NCBI RefSeq assembly: GCF_900103265.1
Contig: NZ_FMWX01000007.1
Location: 186,001-250,000 of the forward strand
Direction: 5' to 3'
Source of the DNA: Sphingomonas sp. NFR15
GTDB lineage: Bacteria; Pseudomonadota; Alphaproteobacteria; Sphingomonadales; Sphingomonadaceae
DNA length: 64,000 nucleotides
The notes under the pieces are model-generated. The model worked only from the letters and a program-made list of their open reading frames with translations, searched no databases and was not told the DNA's origin. Shown here one piece after another: positions 44,158 through 53,838 of this stretch. The stretch's first letter is position 1; the number at the start of each line of letters is the position of its first letter. The position numbers and the translations under genes are program-made.

Positions 44158-45012
44158 TCACGCGACCAGCGCCTGCTCCTCAAAGCCGCCGTCTTTCACG
44201 ATCGCGTCGATCGCGAGCAGCCGGGTCAGCAGGGATTCGAGCCGGTCGAGCGGCCAACTGTTGGGGCCGTCCGACATCGCATTGTCGGGATCGGGATGGG
44301 TTTCCATGAACAGGCCCGAGATGCCCGCCGCGACGGCGGCACGCGCCAGCACGGGCACATGCTCGCGCTGCCCGCCCGAGGTGGTGCCGCGTCCGCCGGG
44401 CAATTGCACCGAATGCGTCGCGTCATACACCACCGGGCAGCCGGTTTCCCGCATGATCGCGAGGCCGCGCATGTCCGACACGAGATTGTTGTAACCGAAG
44501 CTCGCGCCGCGTTCGCACACCATGAAGTCGGCGGGGACGCCCGCGCCTTCGGCCGCCGCGCGCGCTTTGGCGACGACATGCACCATGTCACCGGGCGCCA
44601 TGAACTGCGCCTTCTTGATGTTGACCGGCTTGCCCGACGCCGCCACCGCCGCGATGAAATCGGTCTGCCGCGCGAGGAAGGCGGGGGTTTGCAGCACATC
44701 GACCACCTCGGCGACGGCGCGCACCTGGTCCTCGCCATGCACGTCGGTCAGCACCGGTAGTCCGGTTTCGGCACGGACCTTCTCGAGAATGCGCAGGCCC
44801 TCGTCGATACCGGGGCCACGGAACGACGTGCCCGAACTGCGGTTCGCCTTGTCGAACGAACTCTTGTAGATCAGCAGCACGCCGAGCCGGTCGGCGATCG
44901 CGCGCAGCCGCGTCGCGGTCGCGAGCGCGAACGATTCGCTTTCGATCACGCAAGGCCCGGCGATGAAGAACATCTTCTGATTCGGACCAATTTCCTGCCC
45001 AAACAGACGCAT
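44158..45012 (-). CDS. kdsA: 3-deoxy-8-phosphooctulonate (Kdo-8-P) synthase
   Basis: A 284-residue TIM-barrel enzyme that condenses phosphoenolpyruvate with arabinose-5-phosphate to give Kdo-8-P. Seen: [13 protein letters not shown] (18-30), [20 protein letters not shown] in the catalytic loop, [34 protein letters not shown] and [12 protein letters not shown]. The form NKANRSSxxSFRGPG is kept as [18 protein letters not shown] 45012 follows GAGG by 5 bases; the very long frame upstream is antisense to kdsD and not real. It is divergent from kdsD; together with kdsB all CMP-Kdo steps except the phosphatase are accounted for. Confidence 0.95.
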   Translation of the reverse strand: MRLFGQEIGPNQKMFFIAGPCVIESESFALATATRLRAIADRLGVLLIYKSSFDKANRSSGTSFRGPGIDEGLRILEKVRAETGLPVLTDVHGEDQVRAVAEVVDVLQTPAFLARQTDFIAAVAASGKPVNIKKAQFMAPGDMVHVVAKARAAAEGAGVPADFMVCERGASFGYNNLVSDMRGLAIMRETGCPVVYDATHSVQLPGGRGTTSGGQREHVPVLARAAVAAGISGLFMETHPDPDNAMSDGPNSWPLDRLESLLTRLLAIDAIVKDGGFEEQALVA

Positions 45013-45168
45013 CACGACCTCGTTAGACTTGCCACGCGCGGGAACCTGTCTCTTAGGAACAACAGACGGTCGCGTATCGGTTCCCTGCGCCGCAAAAGCG
45101 CTGGAAGTCAATGCGATGGCCTTATAGACACGGCGGCAGACGCTAAAGCGCCGCCATTGGGGAATGTT

Positions 45169-46164
45169 ATGCCGGCGATTGCCACCAAAGGCGCGGACGA
45201 ACCCGGCCTGCTGTCCGCGCTGCGCACCACGCGAATCGAGATGGACGCGCTCCGCGCGCTTTCGGAAGCACTGCATGTCGGGCCGCTTCGACAGAGCTTC
45301 ACCGCCGCCGTCAGCGCGATCAGCGGACATGCCGGCCGGCTGATCGTCACCGGCATGGGCAAGAGCGGGCTCGTCGCGCGCAAGATCGCCGCGACGATGA
45401 CATCGACGGGCACGCCGGCGCTGTTCCTCCACCCCGGCGACGCGAGCCACGGCGACCTCGGCACGATTGGGCGCGACGATATCGTCATGGCGCTGAGCTG
45501 GTCGGGCGAGACGACCGAGCTTGGTGACATCATCGCTTATTGCCGGCGTTTCGGCGTGAAGCTGATCGTCGCGACCGCGTGCCCCGACAGCACCGCCGGC
45601 CGCGCCGCCGACATCTGCCTGGCGCTGCCGATGGTGCAGGAAGCGTGTCCGAACCAGCTCGCGCCGACATCCTCGACGACGGTACAGGTCGTGCTCGGCG
45701 ACGCGCTCGCGGTCGCGCTGATCGAGCGGCGGGGTTTCACCCGCTCCGATTTCCTCACCTTCCACCCCGGCGGCAGGCTCGGCGCGCAACTCGCCACCGT
45801 CGCGCAACTGATGGCGCGCGGCGCGGAAGTGCCGGTGGTGCGGATCGGCGCGTCGCTCCAGGACGCGACCATCGAGATGAGCCAGAAGCGCTACGGTTGC
45901 ACCGCCGTCGTCGATGAGGCGGACCGGTTGGTCGGCGCATTCACCGATGGCGATCTTCGCCGCAGTTTCGCCAACAAGCATCTCGGTGACGACATTCGCC
46001 ACCATATGACGCAGACGCCGATCGTGGTCGCGCCCGAGACGCTGAGCTCGGACGCCCTGCGCATCCTCAATGAAAAGGCGGTGTCGGTGCTGTTCGTCTG
46101 CGAGGACGAGCGGCTGGTCGGCGTGGTTCACCTCCACGACATGCTGCGGGCCGGCGTTGCCTGA
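45169..46164 (+). CDS. kdsD: Arabinose-5-phosphate isomerase (KdsD/KpsF)
   Basis: A 331-residue sugar isomerase that converts ribulose-5-phosphate to arabinose-5-phosphate. The SIS domain (about 45-175) has [37 protein letters not shown] and [10 protein letters not shown]. The C-terminal half carries two CBS domains, the second ending [20 protein letters not shown]. The ATG at 45169 was chosen because GGGGA sits 6 bases upstream. It runs directly into kdsB with an 8-base overlap. The clustering with kpsC/kpsS makes it the capsule-type KpsF as much as KdsD. Confidence 0.94.
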   Translation: MPAIATKGADEPGLLSALRTTRIEMDALRALSEALHVGPLRQSFTAAVSAISGHAGRLIVTGMGKSGLVARKIAATMTSTGTPALFLHPGDASHGDLGTIGRDDIVMALSWSGETTELGDIIAYCRRFGVKLIVATACPDSTAGRAADICLALPMVQEACPNQLAPTSSTTVQVVLGDALAVALIERRGFTRSDFLTFHPGGRLGAQLATVAQLMARGAEVPVVRIGASLQDATIEMSQKRYGCTAVVDEADRLVGAFTDGDLRRSFANKHLGDDIRHHMTQTPIVVAPETLSSDALRILNEKAVSVLFVCEDERLVGVVHLHDMLRAGVA

Positions 46165-47002
46165 CACACGCGGGGCCGGAGACGCGCCGCCCGACCTGAT
46201 CGTCATCCCCGCGCGGTACGGCTCGACCCGGCTGCCGGGCAAGCCGCTGGTCTCGATCGCCGGGCGCACCTTGTTGTCGCGTGTCGTCGCGATCGCACGC
46301 GAGGGCGCGCGCCGCGTCGGCAATGCCGAGGTGGTGGTCGCGACCGACGATCCGCGCATCCTGGACCATGCTCGCGAACTCGGATGCGCCGCGGTGATGA
46401 CCGATCCCGCGATCACCTCGGGGTCGGGCCGCGCCTGGGCGGTCGCGCGCGAGCGGTTGGTTCCGCCGCCAATCGTCGTGAACTTGCAGGGCGATGCGCC
46501 GTTCGCCGCACCCGACATGATCGCCGCGTTGATCACGGCGTTACGCGCCTCCCCGTGCGGGGTCGCGACGCCGGTGGTGCGGCTCGATTGGCGCGCGCTC
46601 GATGCGTTGCGCGCGCACAAGCTGGCGTCGCCGTTCAGCGGCACGACCTGCGCGCGGCGCGCGGACGATCGCGCCTTGTGGTTTTCGAAAGCCGTCATCC
46701 CGGCGATCCGCAACGAGGGACGGTTGCGCGGGGCGAGCGACCTGTCGCCGATTTTCCGCCATATCGGCCTGTACGCCTATCGTTTCGCGGCGCTGCGGCG
46801 TTTCGAAGAAACCGAGCCGACCCCCTATGAAGTGCTGGAGGGTTTGGAGCAGTTGCGCTTCCTCGAAACCGGCGAGGACATCCTGACCGTCGCGGTCGCG
46901 CCGCCGCGCCATGCGATGTCGGGCATCGATACGCCCGAGGACGTCGCGATGGCGGAAGCGTTGATCGCCGAACATGGCGAACCGCATCTCTCATGGGCCT
47001 GA
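46157..47002 (+). CDS. kdsB: CMP-Kdo synthetase (3-deoxy-manno-octulosonate cytidylyltransferase)
   Basis: A 281-residue nucleotidyltransferase that activates Kdo with CTP. Motifs: [52 protein letters not shown] and [14 protein letters not shown]. No ATG lies in a suitable place; the first usable start is TTG 46157, inside the last codons of kdsD, giving an 8-base overlap. The N-terminus has about 12 extra residues before the usual start of homology. The next gene begins 10 bases before its stop. Family assignment is firm; the exact start is not. Confidence 0.9.
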   Translation: MPDTRGAGDAPPDLIVIPARYGSTRLPGKPLVSIAGRTLLSRVVAIAREGARRVGNAEVVVATDDPRILDHARELGCAAVMTDPAITSGSGRAWAVARERLVPPPIVVNLQGDAPFAAPDMIAALITALRASPCGVATPVVRLDWRALDALRAHKLASPFSGTTCARRADDRALWFSKAVIPAIRNEGRLRGASDLSPIFRHIGLYAYRFAALRRFEETEPTPYEVLEGLEQLRFLETGEDILTVAVAPPRHAMSGIDTPEDVAMAEALIAEHGEPHLSWA

Positions 47003-47589
47003 TCGTCACGATCGTCCGACACGGCAACACGTTCGAAACTGGTGAGCCGCCTCGCCGGATCGGCGCGCGCACCGATCTGCCGCTCGTCGCGAGCGGGCAG
47101 GCGCAGGCGCGCGCACTGGGCGCAGCTTTGCCGGGATTCGACCGCGTCTTGGCGGCACCGCTGCTGCGCACGCGCGCGACCGCCGAAGCGATCCTCGCGA
47201 CGCGGGCCGATGCACCGACGATCGAAGACGCCGATTGGCTCACCGAAATCGATCACGGCCCCGACGAGGACGCGGCCGAGGACGCGGTGCTCGCCCGGAT
47301 CGGCCACGCCGCGCTCGCCGCCTGGGACGCCGAGGCGCGCGTGCCCGACGGGTGGATCGTCGATGCGGAGCGCCGCCTGGCGGGCTGGCGCGATCTGTGG
47401 AGGCAAGGGGCCGGGCGCGTGCTGGTCGTCACCAGCAACGGCGCCGCGCGCTTCGCGCTCCGCTCCGACGAGTCGCTAAGGCGGCAGGCGGAGGCGCTGC
47501 CCTCGCTGAAGCTGCGCACCGGGGCGTACGGGGTGATCGCATGCGATGCGGACGGGCCACGCCTTATCGATTGGGACCGGCGGCCGTGA
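46993..47589 (+). CDS. Histidine phosphatase family protein
   Basis: A 198-residue phosphoglycerate-mutase-like phosphatase. The catalytic RHG is in TIVRHGNTFETG (6-17), with a second-half VTSNGAARFALR replacing the more usual VSHGG motif, so the C-terminal catalytic His appears to be missing. APLLRTRATAEAI matches the phosphate-binding helix. It overlaps kdsB by 10 bases. One thought is that it takes the place of the missing Kdo-8-P phosphatase (KdsC), but that enzyme is normally HAD-type, and the lost His argues for weak or altered activity. Confidence 0.8.
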   Translation: MGLIVTIVRHGNTFETGEPPRRIGARTDLPLVASGQAQARALGAALPGFDRVLAAPLLRTRATAEAILATRADAPTIEDADWLTEIDHGPDEDAAEDAVLARIGHAALAAWDAEARVPDGWIVDAERRLAGWRDLWRQGAGRVLVVTSNGAARFALRSDESLRRQAEALPSLKLRTGAYGVIACDADGPRLIDWDRRP

Positions 47590-47684
47590 CGCCGCCGGTT
47601 TGACGTTTTCATTCCTCGATATAGCGGTATCGCTTGCCAGGAACGCGGCACGCCGGAACAATCGCGCGATAAGATGGGGGCTGA

Positions 47685-48566
47685 ATGCGGAAGGGAATCA
47701 TCCTGGCGGGCGGATCGGGAACGCGGCTCTATCCGCTGACCCGCGGCGTCTCGAAACAGTTAATGCCCATCTATGATAAACCGATGATCTACTATCCGCT
47801 GTCGGTGCTGATGATGACGGGCATCCGCGACATCCTCATCATCACGACTCCGGCAGACCAGACCGCGTTCCAGCGCTTGCTGGGCGATGGCGGCGACTTC
47901 GGCGTCGCGTTCAGTTATGCGGTGCAGCCTGTGCCGGCGGGGCTGGCGCAAGCATATCACATCGGTGCCGATTTCGTTGGCGATCAGCCGTCCGCGCTCA
48001 TCCTCGGCGACAACATCTTCTATGGGCACGGCTTGCAGGATATACTCCGCCGCGCCGATGCACGCGCCGATGGCGCCACCGTCTTCGGCTATTACGTCGC
48101 CGATCCCACCGCTTACGGTGTTGTCTCCTTCGATGCGGAGGGGCACGCCGAGACGATCGAGGAGAAGCCCGCCGATCCACGATCCAATTATGCGGTGACT
48201 GGCCTGTATTTCTACGACGGCACGGCGGCGGATCGCGCCCGCACGCTGAGGCCGTCGCCGCGCGGCGAGCTGGAGATCACCGATCTGAACCGGCTGTATC
48301 TCACGGCGGGGAAACTTTCGGTCGAGTTGATGGGGCGTGGTTATGCCTGGCTCGATACCGGCACGCACAATTCCCTGATCGACGCCGCCCAGTTCGTGCG
48401 GATAACCGAGGAACGGCAGGGATTGAAGATCTGCTGCCCTGAAGAAGTCGCCTGGCGCATGGGATTTATCGATGACTCGGCGCTCGAAAGAATCGCCGCG
48501 CCGCTGCGCAAGAGCGGCTATGGCGAGTATCTGATGAGCCTGCTCGACGGGAAGGTTTTCGCGTGA
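47685..48566 (+). CDS. rfbA: Glucose-1-phosphate thymidylyltransferase
   Basis: A 293-residue enzyme that makes dTDP-glucose, the first step to dTDP-L-rhamnose. The signature [20 protein letters not shown] (8-27) and [24 protein letters not shown] and [11 protein letters not shown] are all present. ATG follows GGGGG. It is first of four dTDP-rhamnose genes (order A-C-D-B) joined by short overlaps. A 95-bp gap before it is the likely promoter; TTGACG (47600-47605) is there but its spacing to TATAGC is too short to call. Confidence 0.96.
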   Translation: MRKGIILAGGSGTRLYPLTRGVSKQLMPIYDKPMIYYPLSVLMMTGIRDILIITTPADQTAFQRLLGDGGDFGVAFSYAVQPVPAGLAQAYHIGADFVGDQPSALILGDNIFYGHGLQDILRRADARADGATVFGYYVADPTAYGVVSFDAEGHAETIEEKPADPRSNYAVTGLYFYDGTAADRARTLRPSPRGELEITDLNRLYLTAGKLSVELMGRGYAWLDTGTHNSLIDAAQFVRITEERQGLKICCPEEVAWRMGFIDDSALERIAAPLRKSGYGEYLMSLLDGKVFA

Positions 48567-49108
48567 AGATCATCGCAACCGGCATTCCCGACCTGTTGAT
48601 CGTGGAGCCAGTGGTCTTCGATGACGATCGCGGTTTTTTCTTCGAAAGCTGGAACGCCGCGCGATTTACCGAGCTGGGTCTCGGTTCGATGTTCGTTCAG
48701 GACAATCACAGCCGGTCCGCGCGCGCCGTGCTGCGCGGGCTCCACTATCAGGACCCGAATGCGCAAGGGAAGCTCGTTCGCGTCACCGCCGGGCGGGCAT
48801 GGGATGTGGCGGTGGACCTACGCCGCTCATCGACCCATTTCGGCAAATGGTTCGGACTCGAGCTATCGGCGGCGAACAAGCGCATGTTTTGGGTGCCCCC
48901 CGGTTTCGCGCATGGCTTCCTGAGCTTGGCGGAGGACACCGACGTCCTCTACAAGTGCACCAGCTTTTATGATCCCGCATCGGAGCGAGTGCTGATGTGG
49001 AACGACCCCGATCTTGCCATCGAATGGCCGATCGACGGCTTCGAGCCGCGACTCTCGGGCAAGGACACGCTCGGCGGCGCCTTCGCCGATATCCAGGGCT
49101 ATCCGTGA
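48563..49108 (+). CDS. rfbC: dTDP-4-dehydrorhamnose 3,5-epimerase
   Basis: A 181-residue cupin-fold epimerase. The catalytic His is in VLRGLHYQ, with [14 protein letters not shown] before and [13 protein letters not shown] after, and the conserved Tyr in [12 protein letters not shown]. Overlaps rfbA by 4 bases and rfbD by 4 bases, so translation is coupled. Length is normal. Confidence 0.96.
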   Translation: MKIIATGIPDLLIVEPVVFDDDRGFFFESWNAARFTELGLGSMFVQDNHSRSARAVLRGLHYQDPNAQGKLVRVTAGRAWDVAVDLRRSSTHFGKWFGLELSAANKRMFWVPPGFAHGFLSLAEDTDVLYKCTSFYDPASERVLMWNDPDLAIEWPIDGFEPRLSGKDTLGGAFADIQGYP

Positions 49109-49962
49109 AGGCCGTCATCGTCGGAGCCGGCGGACAACTCGGCCGATCGTTGCTGATGACCGTGCCACCGGGGGCGGTGGTCGCGTCCTTCGATCGCGGC
49201 GCGCTCGACATCTGCGACAGGGCGCGCGTGGCGGCCGTGGTCGCGGCCGAGGCGCCGGACGTGGTGTTCAACGCGGCCGCCTACACCGCGGTCGACGAGG
49301 CCGAGCGCGAGGCGGCGCAAGCGCATGCGATCAATACGACCGCGGTTCGCCATCTCGCCGACGCGGCGCGAGACGTGACCGCGCATTTCGTCCACGTTTC
49401 CACCGATTTCGTATTCGGCGGCCACTCCGGCGTACCCTATGCTCCCGACGCGCCGACGGGGCCGCTTGGCCAGTATGGCCGTACCAAGCTCGCCGGGGAA
49501 CACGCCGCCGGGCCCGAGGCGCTGATCGTGCGGACCGCCTGGCTCTATGCGCCGACAGGCCATAATTTCGTGCGGACAATGCTTCGCGCGATGCGCGAGC
49601 GGTCCCAAGTGCGTGTGGTTGCCGACCAAGTCGGTACGCCGACCTATGCGATTGGGCTGGCCCACGCTTTGTGGAAATTGGCGGCGCGGGGCGCGAGAGG
49701 GATTTTCCATTATACCGACAGCGGTGTGGCGAGTTGGTATGATTTCGCGGTCGCGATCCAGGAAGAGGCACTGGCCGCGGGCCTGCTCGAGCGGGCGGTC
49801 CCGATCGTTCCGATCAAGACCGCGGATTATCCGACCCTCGCCGAGCGGCCACCATATTCGGTGCTCGACACGCAATCGACCTCTGCGATGCTTGGTGATC
49901 CCGCACCGCATTGGCGCGTACAACTGCGTGTCATGATCGAAGCGATCAAGGCTGATGGCTGA
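49105..49962 (+). CDS. rfbD: dTDP-4-dehydrorhamnose reductase
   Basis: A 285-residue SDR enzyme that completes dTDP-L-rhamnose. Rossmann motif GAGGQLGRS (7-15), NAAAYTAVDEAE, HVSTDFVFGG, the YGRTK catalytic pair and VRTAWLYAP. The start is a GTG at 49105 that overlaps the rfbC stop as GTGA; homology begins with that valine-encoded Met. It overlaps rfbB by 8 bases. Confidence 0.95.
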   Translation: MKAVIVGAGGQLGRSLLMTVPPGAVVASFDRGALDICDRARVAAVVAAEAPDVVFNAAAYTAVDEAEREAAQAHAINTTAVRHLADAARDVTAHFVHVSTDFVFGGHSGVPYAPDAPTGPLGQYGRTKLAGEHAAGPEALIVRTAWLYAPTGHNFVRTMLRAMRERSQVRVVADQVGTPTYAIGLAHALWKLAARGARGIFHYTDSGVASWYDFAVAIQEEALAAGLLERAVPIVPIKTADYPTLAERPPYSVLDTQSTSAMLGDPAPHWRVQLRVMIEAIKADG

Positions 49963-51007
49963 CCTCCTCGTGACCGGGGGCGCCGGCTTTATTGGCGCCA
50001 ATTTCGTCCATTATTGGCGCAAGGTCGCGCCCGATGATGCGATCGTGGTGCTCGATGCGCTCACGTATGCTGGCAACCCGGCCAACCTCGGTGGCCTGCC
50101 GGGCGTGGAACTCGTCGTCGGGGACATTTGCGACGACGATCTGGTGAAGGCGCTGCTGCGTGGTCGCGGGATCGACACGATCGTTCATTTCGCCGCCGAA
50201 AGCCACGTCGATCGCTCGATCGCCGGCCCCGACGCTTTCGTCACGACCAACGTCGTCGGTACGCACAGTTTGTTGAAGGCCGCGCGAACTGTTTGGCTCG
50301 ACGAGGGAACGGGGCGCCCGCACCGTTTTCACCATGTTTCGACCGACGAGGTCTATGGATCACTCGGTCCCGATGATCCCACGTTTCGGGAGGATACGCC
50401 CTATGCGCCCAACTCTCCGTATGCGGCGTCCAAGGCCGGGTCCGACCACCTCGTTCGCGCCTATCACCATACCTACGGCCTCGAAACGACGATCAGCAAC
50501 TGCTCGAACAATTACGGGCCGTACCAATTTCCGGAAAAGCTGATCCCGCTGTTCCTGATCAACGCACTCAGCGGCCGGCCCCTGCCGATCTATGGCGACG
50601 GCATGAACGTACGCGACTGGCTTCACGTCGAAGATCATTGCCGCGGGATCGAACTGGCGATTCGCGCCGGCCGACCGGGCGAGACATATAATATCGGGGG
50701 TGGGCAGGAACTGCCGAATCTCCGGGTGGTTCAGGAGATATGCGACGCCGTCGACGCGGCGTTCGCGAGCGATCCGACGCTTGCGGGTCGCTATCCGGAC
50801 GCCCCCGCCGCGCGTGGGCGCCCGAGCGCCGAGCTCAAGACCTTCGTCATCGACCGCAAGGGACATGATCGCCGCTATGCGATCGACGAAACCAAGGCGC
50901 GCTCCGAACTCGGCTATGCGCCGAAACGCGATTTCGCGCAGGGCTTTTCGGAGACGTTGCGCTGGTATCTCGACCGCGAGGACTGGTGGAAGCCGCTGAC
51001 ACTATAG
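49955..51007 (+). CDS. rfbB: dTDP-glucose 4,6-dehydratase
   Basis: A 350-residue extended SDR. TGGAGFIGANFVHYW (7-21), VHFAAESHVDRSIAGPDAF, HHVSTDEVYGSLG, YAASKAGSDHL with the Tyr/Lys pair, and NCSNNYGPYQFPEKLIPLFL. It converts dTDP-glucose to the 4-keto-6-deoxy sugar. It is last of the rhamnose set, 66 bp before kpsC. dTDP-rhamnose is likely used by the GT4 enzyme or others for capsule or exopolysaccharide. Confidence 0.96.
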   Translation: MADLLVTGGAGFIGANFVHYWRKVAPDDAIVVLDALTYAGNPANLGGLPGVELVVGDICDDDLVKALLRGRGIDTIVHFAAESHVDRSIAGPDAFVTTNVVGTHSLLKAARTVWLDEGTGRPHRFHHVSTDEVYGSLGPDDPTFREDTPYAPNSPYAASKAGSDHLVRAYHHTYGLETTISNCSNNYGPYQFPEKLIPLFLINALSGRPLPIYGDGMNVRDWLHVEDHCRGIELAIRAGRPGETYNIGGGQELPNLRVVQEICDAVDAAFASDPTLAGRYPDAPAARGRPSAELKTFVIDRKGHDRRYAIDETKARSELGYAPKRDFAQGFSETLRWYLDREDWWKPLTL

Positions 51008-51073
51008 TGCGCGGCACGTACCGCCGCCGAACCTTCGCTTGCATCCATCGGGCCATTGCGGAAGAGCGCGAGG

Positions 51074-52651
51074 ATGGGTGCTCCGTTGCTTCGTTCTCCG
51101 CCATTTCCCGGAATTGATGCGTGCGTCACCCGGCTCGATCCGATGCCGTCGCGGACGCTTGCCCCTGCGGCGGCTGAGCGGTTGTTCACGAGCGTTCGAC
51201 AGGCCCGCGTCGGCGGCACGTTCTGGGCGCGGCCGGTGGAGCGGGATGGCGAAACCGCGATCGTGCGCGCCCGCGCCGCGCAGGCCGACGTGCCGGATGC
51301 GCTGTTGGTCGATCCGGCGGCGGCGGTCGATCCGTGGTCGCTGCTCGGCGGCGGTGCGACGCTGGTCGCGGATGGTGACGACGAATGGCTGGGGCTGGCA
51401 ATCATCTCTGGCGACCCGGTCCGCGTCCTCAGCCCCGGCAGATTTGGTGCGCCCGGCGATGATGCCATCGCGCTGCGCCGCCGCGTGGCGGACGACCTGG
51501 CGGCGACGCGCTACCGCGATCCGTTCACCGGCGAGGATGCGACTCTCGACGCGACGGTGGCGCTGCTCGGCGAGTGGCGGCGGATCTTCGCCGCCAATCG
51601 CAATATCGTCGCCGGTTGCGGCTTCAGTTGGTGGAAGCGGCGTGAGATCGCGCGCTTCCTGTGGACGCCCGCACACCCGATGCGCTTCTTCCGTTCCGAA
51701 CGCGCCGCGCTGGCCCATGCCGAGCGGCAGCGCGGCGCGCTGGCGGTGTGGCCGTCGCGGGTCTCGGCGGCGCTGATCGCGGACGCGGCGGCCCGCGGGG
51801 TGCCGCTGGTGCGGGTCGAGGATGGCTTCGTGCGCTCGGTCGGGCTGGGCAGCAATCTCGTGCCGCCGTCTTCGATCGCGGTGGACCGGCTCGGCATCCA
51901 TTATGATCCCGCGCATCCGAGCGACCTCGAAACCTTGCTCGCGCACGAGGATTTCCCACCCGCGATGCTCACCCGCGCCGCGCGGCTTCGCGAGACGATC
52001 GTCTCGGCCGGGATCAGCAAATATGGCCAGGACGCCGCGCAGCCGGCCCTGATCCGGGATACGGGCCGCCGGCTCGTGCTGGTGGCGGGACAGGTCGAGG
52101 ATGACATGTCGGTGCGGCTGGGCGGGGCGGGGCTGGCCAGCAATCTCGAGGTGTTGCGGCGCGCGCGTGCGCTCGAGCCGGATGCGGAGATCTGGTTCCG
52201 CCCCCATCCTGATGTCGATGCCGGGCACCGTGTCGGCGCGGTGCGCGATGCCGATGCTCTGCTCCATGCCGACCGGATCGTGCGCGGCGGCGGGATGGCG
52301 CCGTTGCTCGACACCGTCGACGCAGTGCATGTTCTCACCTCGCTGACCGGGTTCGAGGCGCTGCTGCGCGGACGTGAGGTAACCTGTCACGGCGTGCCCT
52401 TTTACGCGGGTTGGGGCCTGACGCGCGATCTCGCCGCCGTGCCCGCCCGGCGCGCGCGCGCGCTGACGCTCGACGCGCTCGTCGCGGGGGTGCTGATCGC
52501 CTATCCGCGCTATCTCGATCCCGTGACGGGGCTACCCTGTACGCCCGAGGTGCTGATCGGCCGCATGGAAGCGGGCGCGGCGCGCAATCGGCTCGGCTGG
52601 GTGACCCGGCTCAAGCAAGTACAAGGGCGGTTGGTGACGTGGCGGCGATGA
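51074..52651 (+). CDS. kpsC: KpsC-like capsule Kdo transferase, one full module
   Basis: About 525 residues. The C-terminal two thirds is a complete KpsC module: GALAVWPSRVSAAL, VRVEDGFVRSVGLGSNLVPP, AVDRLGIHYDP, ILVAGQVEDD-like LVLVAGQVEDD, WFRPHPDVDAGHR, VHVLTSLTGFEALLRGREV, PFYAGWGLT and the end YLDPVTGLPCTPE. The N-terminal part keeps only the tail of a preceding module (YRDPFTGEDATLDATVALLG then WRRIFAANRNIVAG). Classical KpsC (about 670 residues) has two Kdo-transferase modules. Start set at 51074 (MGAPLLRSPPFPG); TTG 51056 is possible. It overlaps the next GT gene by ATGA. Likely adds beta-Kdo to the capsule lipid. Confidence 0.87.
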   Translation: MGAPLLRSPPFPGIDACVTRLDPMPSRTLAPAAAERLFTSVRQARVGGTFWARPVERDGETAIVRARAAQADVPDALLVDPAAAVDPWSLLGGGATLVADGDDEWLGLAIISGDPVRVLSPGRFGAPGDDAIALRRRVADDLAATRYRDPFTGEDATLDATVALLGEWRRIFAANRNIVAGCGFSWWKRREIARFLWTPAHPMRFFRSERAALAHAERQRGALAVWPSRVSAALIADAAARGVPLVRVEDGFVRSVGLGSNLVPPSSIAVDRLGIHYDPAHPSDLETLLAHEDFPPAMLTRAARLRETIVSAGISKYGQDAAQPALIRDTGRRLVLVAGQVEDDMSVRLGGAGLASNLEVLRRARALEPDAEIWFRPHPDVDAGHRVGAVRDADALLHADRIVRGGGMAPLLDTVDAVHVLTSLTGFEALLRGREVTCHGVPFYAGWGLTRDLAAVPARRARALTLDALVAGVLIAYPRYLDPVTGLPCTPEVLIGRMEAGAARNRLGWVTRLKQVQGRLVTWRR

Positions 52652-53838
52652 GCGCGGTGATTCTCGATCTGTCCCGGCTGGTGTCGCGCGTGCGGCATCA
52701 TACGCCGTCCGGCGTCGACCGGGTCGAAATGGCCTATGCGCGCGGATTGCACGCGCGATACGGTGATCGGCTGGGCTTCGCGATCGTCCATCCGTTCGGG
52801 CGCTATGGCCGGCTGCCCGCCGCCAAGGCGCTGCGGTTTCTCGATATGCTGGAGGCGCGCTGGGCGCTCGAGGATGGCGACGCCAAACCCCGTTCGATCG
52901 CGACCGTTTTGCCCGCGCTGCTCGACCTGCTGCCGATAGCGCCGCGCGGGGCGACGAGCAGCGTTTACGTGCAGGCCTCGCCGCATCACCTCACCAAACC
53001 CGATCTGGTGCGACAGATCCTGACGCGTGAACAGGCGCGCTTCCTGTGCCTCGTCCATGATCTGATCCCGATCGACTATCCCGAATATGCCCGCCCCAAC
53101 GGCGCGGCGCTCCACCGCCGGCGGATAGAAACGGTCGCCGCGCTTGCCGACGGCGTCATCGTCAACTCCGCCGCGACCGGCGAATCGCTGAGGCCATGGC
53201 TGGAGCGGGCGGGGCGCGATATCCCGACTCACGTCGCGTTGCTCGGCACGCATGACATGCCCCGGGTGGAGGCTTGCGAGCCGATCCCCGAGCAACCCTA
53301 TTTCCTCTGCGTCGGTACGATCGAACCGCGCAAGAATCACCTGCTGCTGCTCAACCTGTGGCGTGCGATGGCCGAATCGCTGCAGGCCGCCGCGGTGCCG
53401 CGCCTCGTCATCGTCGGTCGGCGCGGTTGGGAGAACGAACAGGTGATCGACATGCTCGAACGCTGCCCGGCGCTCGTCGGCCATGTCGAGGAACGCAACG
53501 GCTGCTCCGATGGCGCTCTGCGCGATCTGCTCCGCGGCGCGCGCGCGCTGCTGCTGCCGTCTTTCGCCGAGGGGTTCGGCATGCCGGTGACGGAGGCTTT
53601 ATCGGTCGGCACGCCGGTGATTTGCAGCGATCTGCCGGCCTTGCGCGAAGCCGGTGGCGACGCGCCCGACTTCATCGACCCGCTCGACGGCCCTGGCTGG
53701 CGCGCGGCGATCCTCGATCATTTCCGCGGCGGGCCGCTCCATGTCGCCCAACATGCGCGGCTTGCGGCGTGGCGGGCGCCAAGCTGGGAGGATCACATCG
53801 CCATCCTGTGCGATGCGATCGAAGCGCTGTGCGCCTAG
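52648..53838 (+). CDS. GT4-type glycosyltransferase
   Basis: A 396-residue GT-B glycosyltransferase. N-terminal SRLVSRVRHHTPSGVDRVEM, then LCLVHDLIPIDYPEY, GTIEPRKNHLLLLNLW (nucleotide-sugar site region), and PSFAEGFGMPVTEALSVGTP with the catalytic-type Glu pair, as in GT4. Its ATG overlaps the kpsC stop. The gene ends in CTAG, a four-base palindrome that also gives the stop of the convergent hydroxylase gene. Donor unknown; dTDP-rhamnose made nearby is a good candidate. Confidence 0.88.
   Translation: MSAVILDLSRLVSRVRHHTPSGVDRVEMAYARGLHARYGDRLGFAIVHPFGRYGRLPAAKALRFLDMLEARWALEDGDAKPRSIATVLPALLDLLPIAPRGATSSVYVQASPHHLTKPDLVRQILTREQARFLCLVHDLIPIDYPEYARPNGAALHRRRIETVAALADGVIVNSAATGESLRPWLERAGRDIPTHVALLGTHDMPRVEACEPIPEQPYFLCVGTIEPRKNHLLLLNLWRAMAESLQAAAVPRLVIVGRRGWENEQVIDMLERCPALVGHVEERNGCSDGALRDLLRGARALLLPSFAEGFGMPVTEALSVGTPVICSDLPALREAGGDAPDFIDPLDGPGWRAAILDHFRGGPLHVAQHARLAAWRAPSWEDHIAILCDAIEALCA

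Noticed and set aside
45013..46713. Extension of the kdsA frame to over 800 codons
   Set aside because: The extra part is antisense to kdsD and kdsB and lacks homology; ATG 45012 has a GAGG box and gives normal KdsA length.
47600..47625. Possible sigma-70 promoter (TTGACG ... TATAGC) before rfbA
   Set aside because: The spacing is 14 bases, too short for a confident call.
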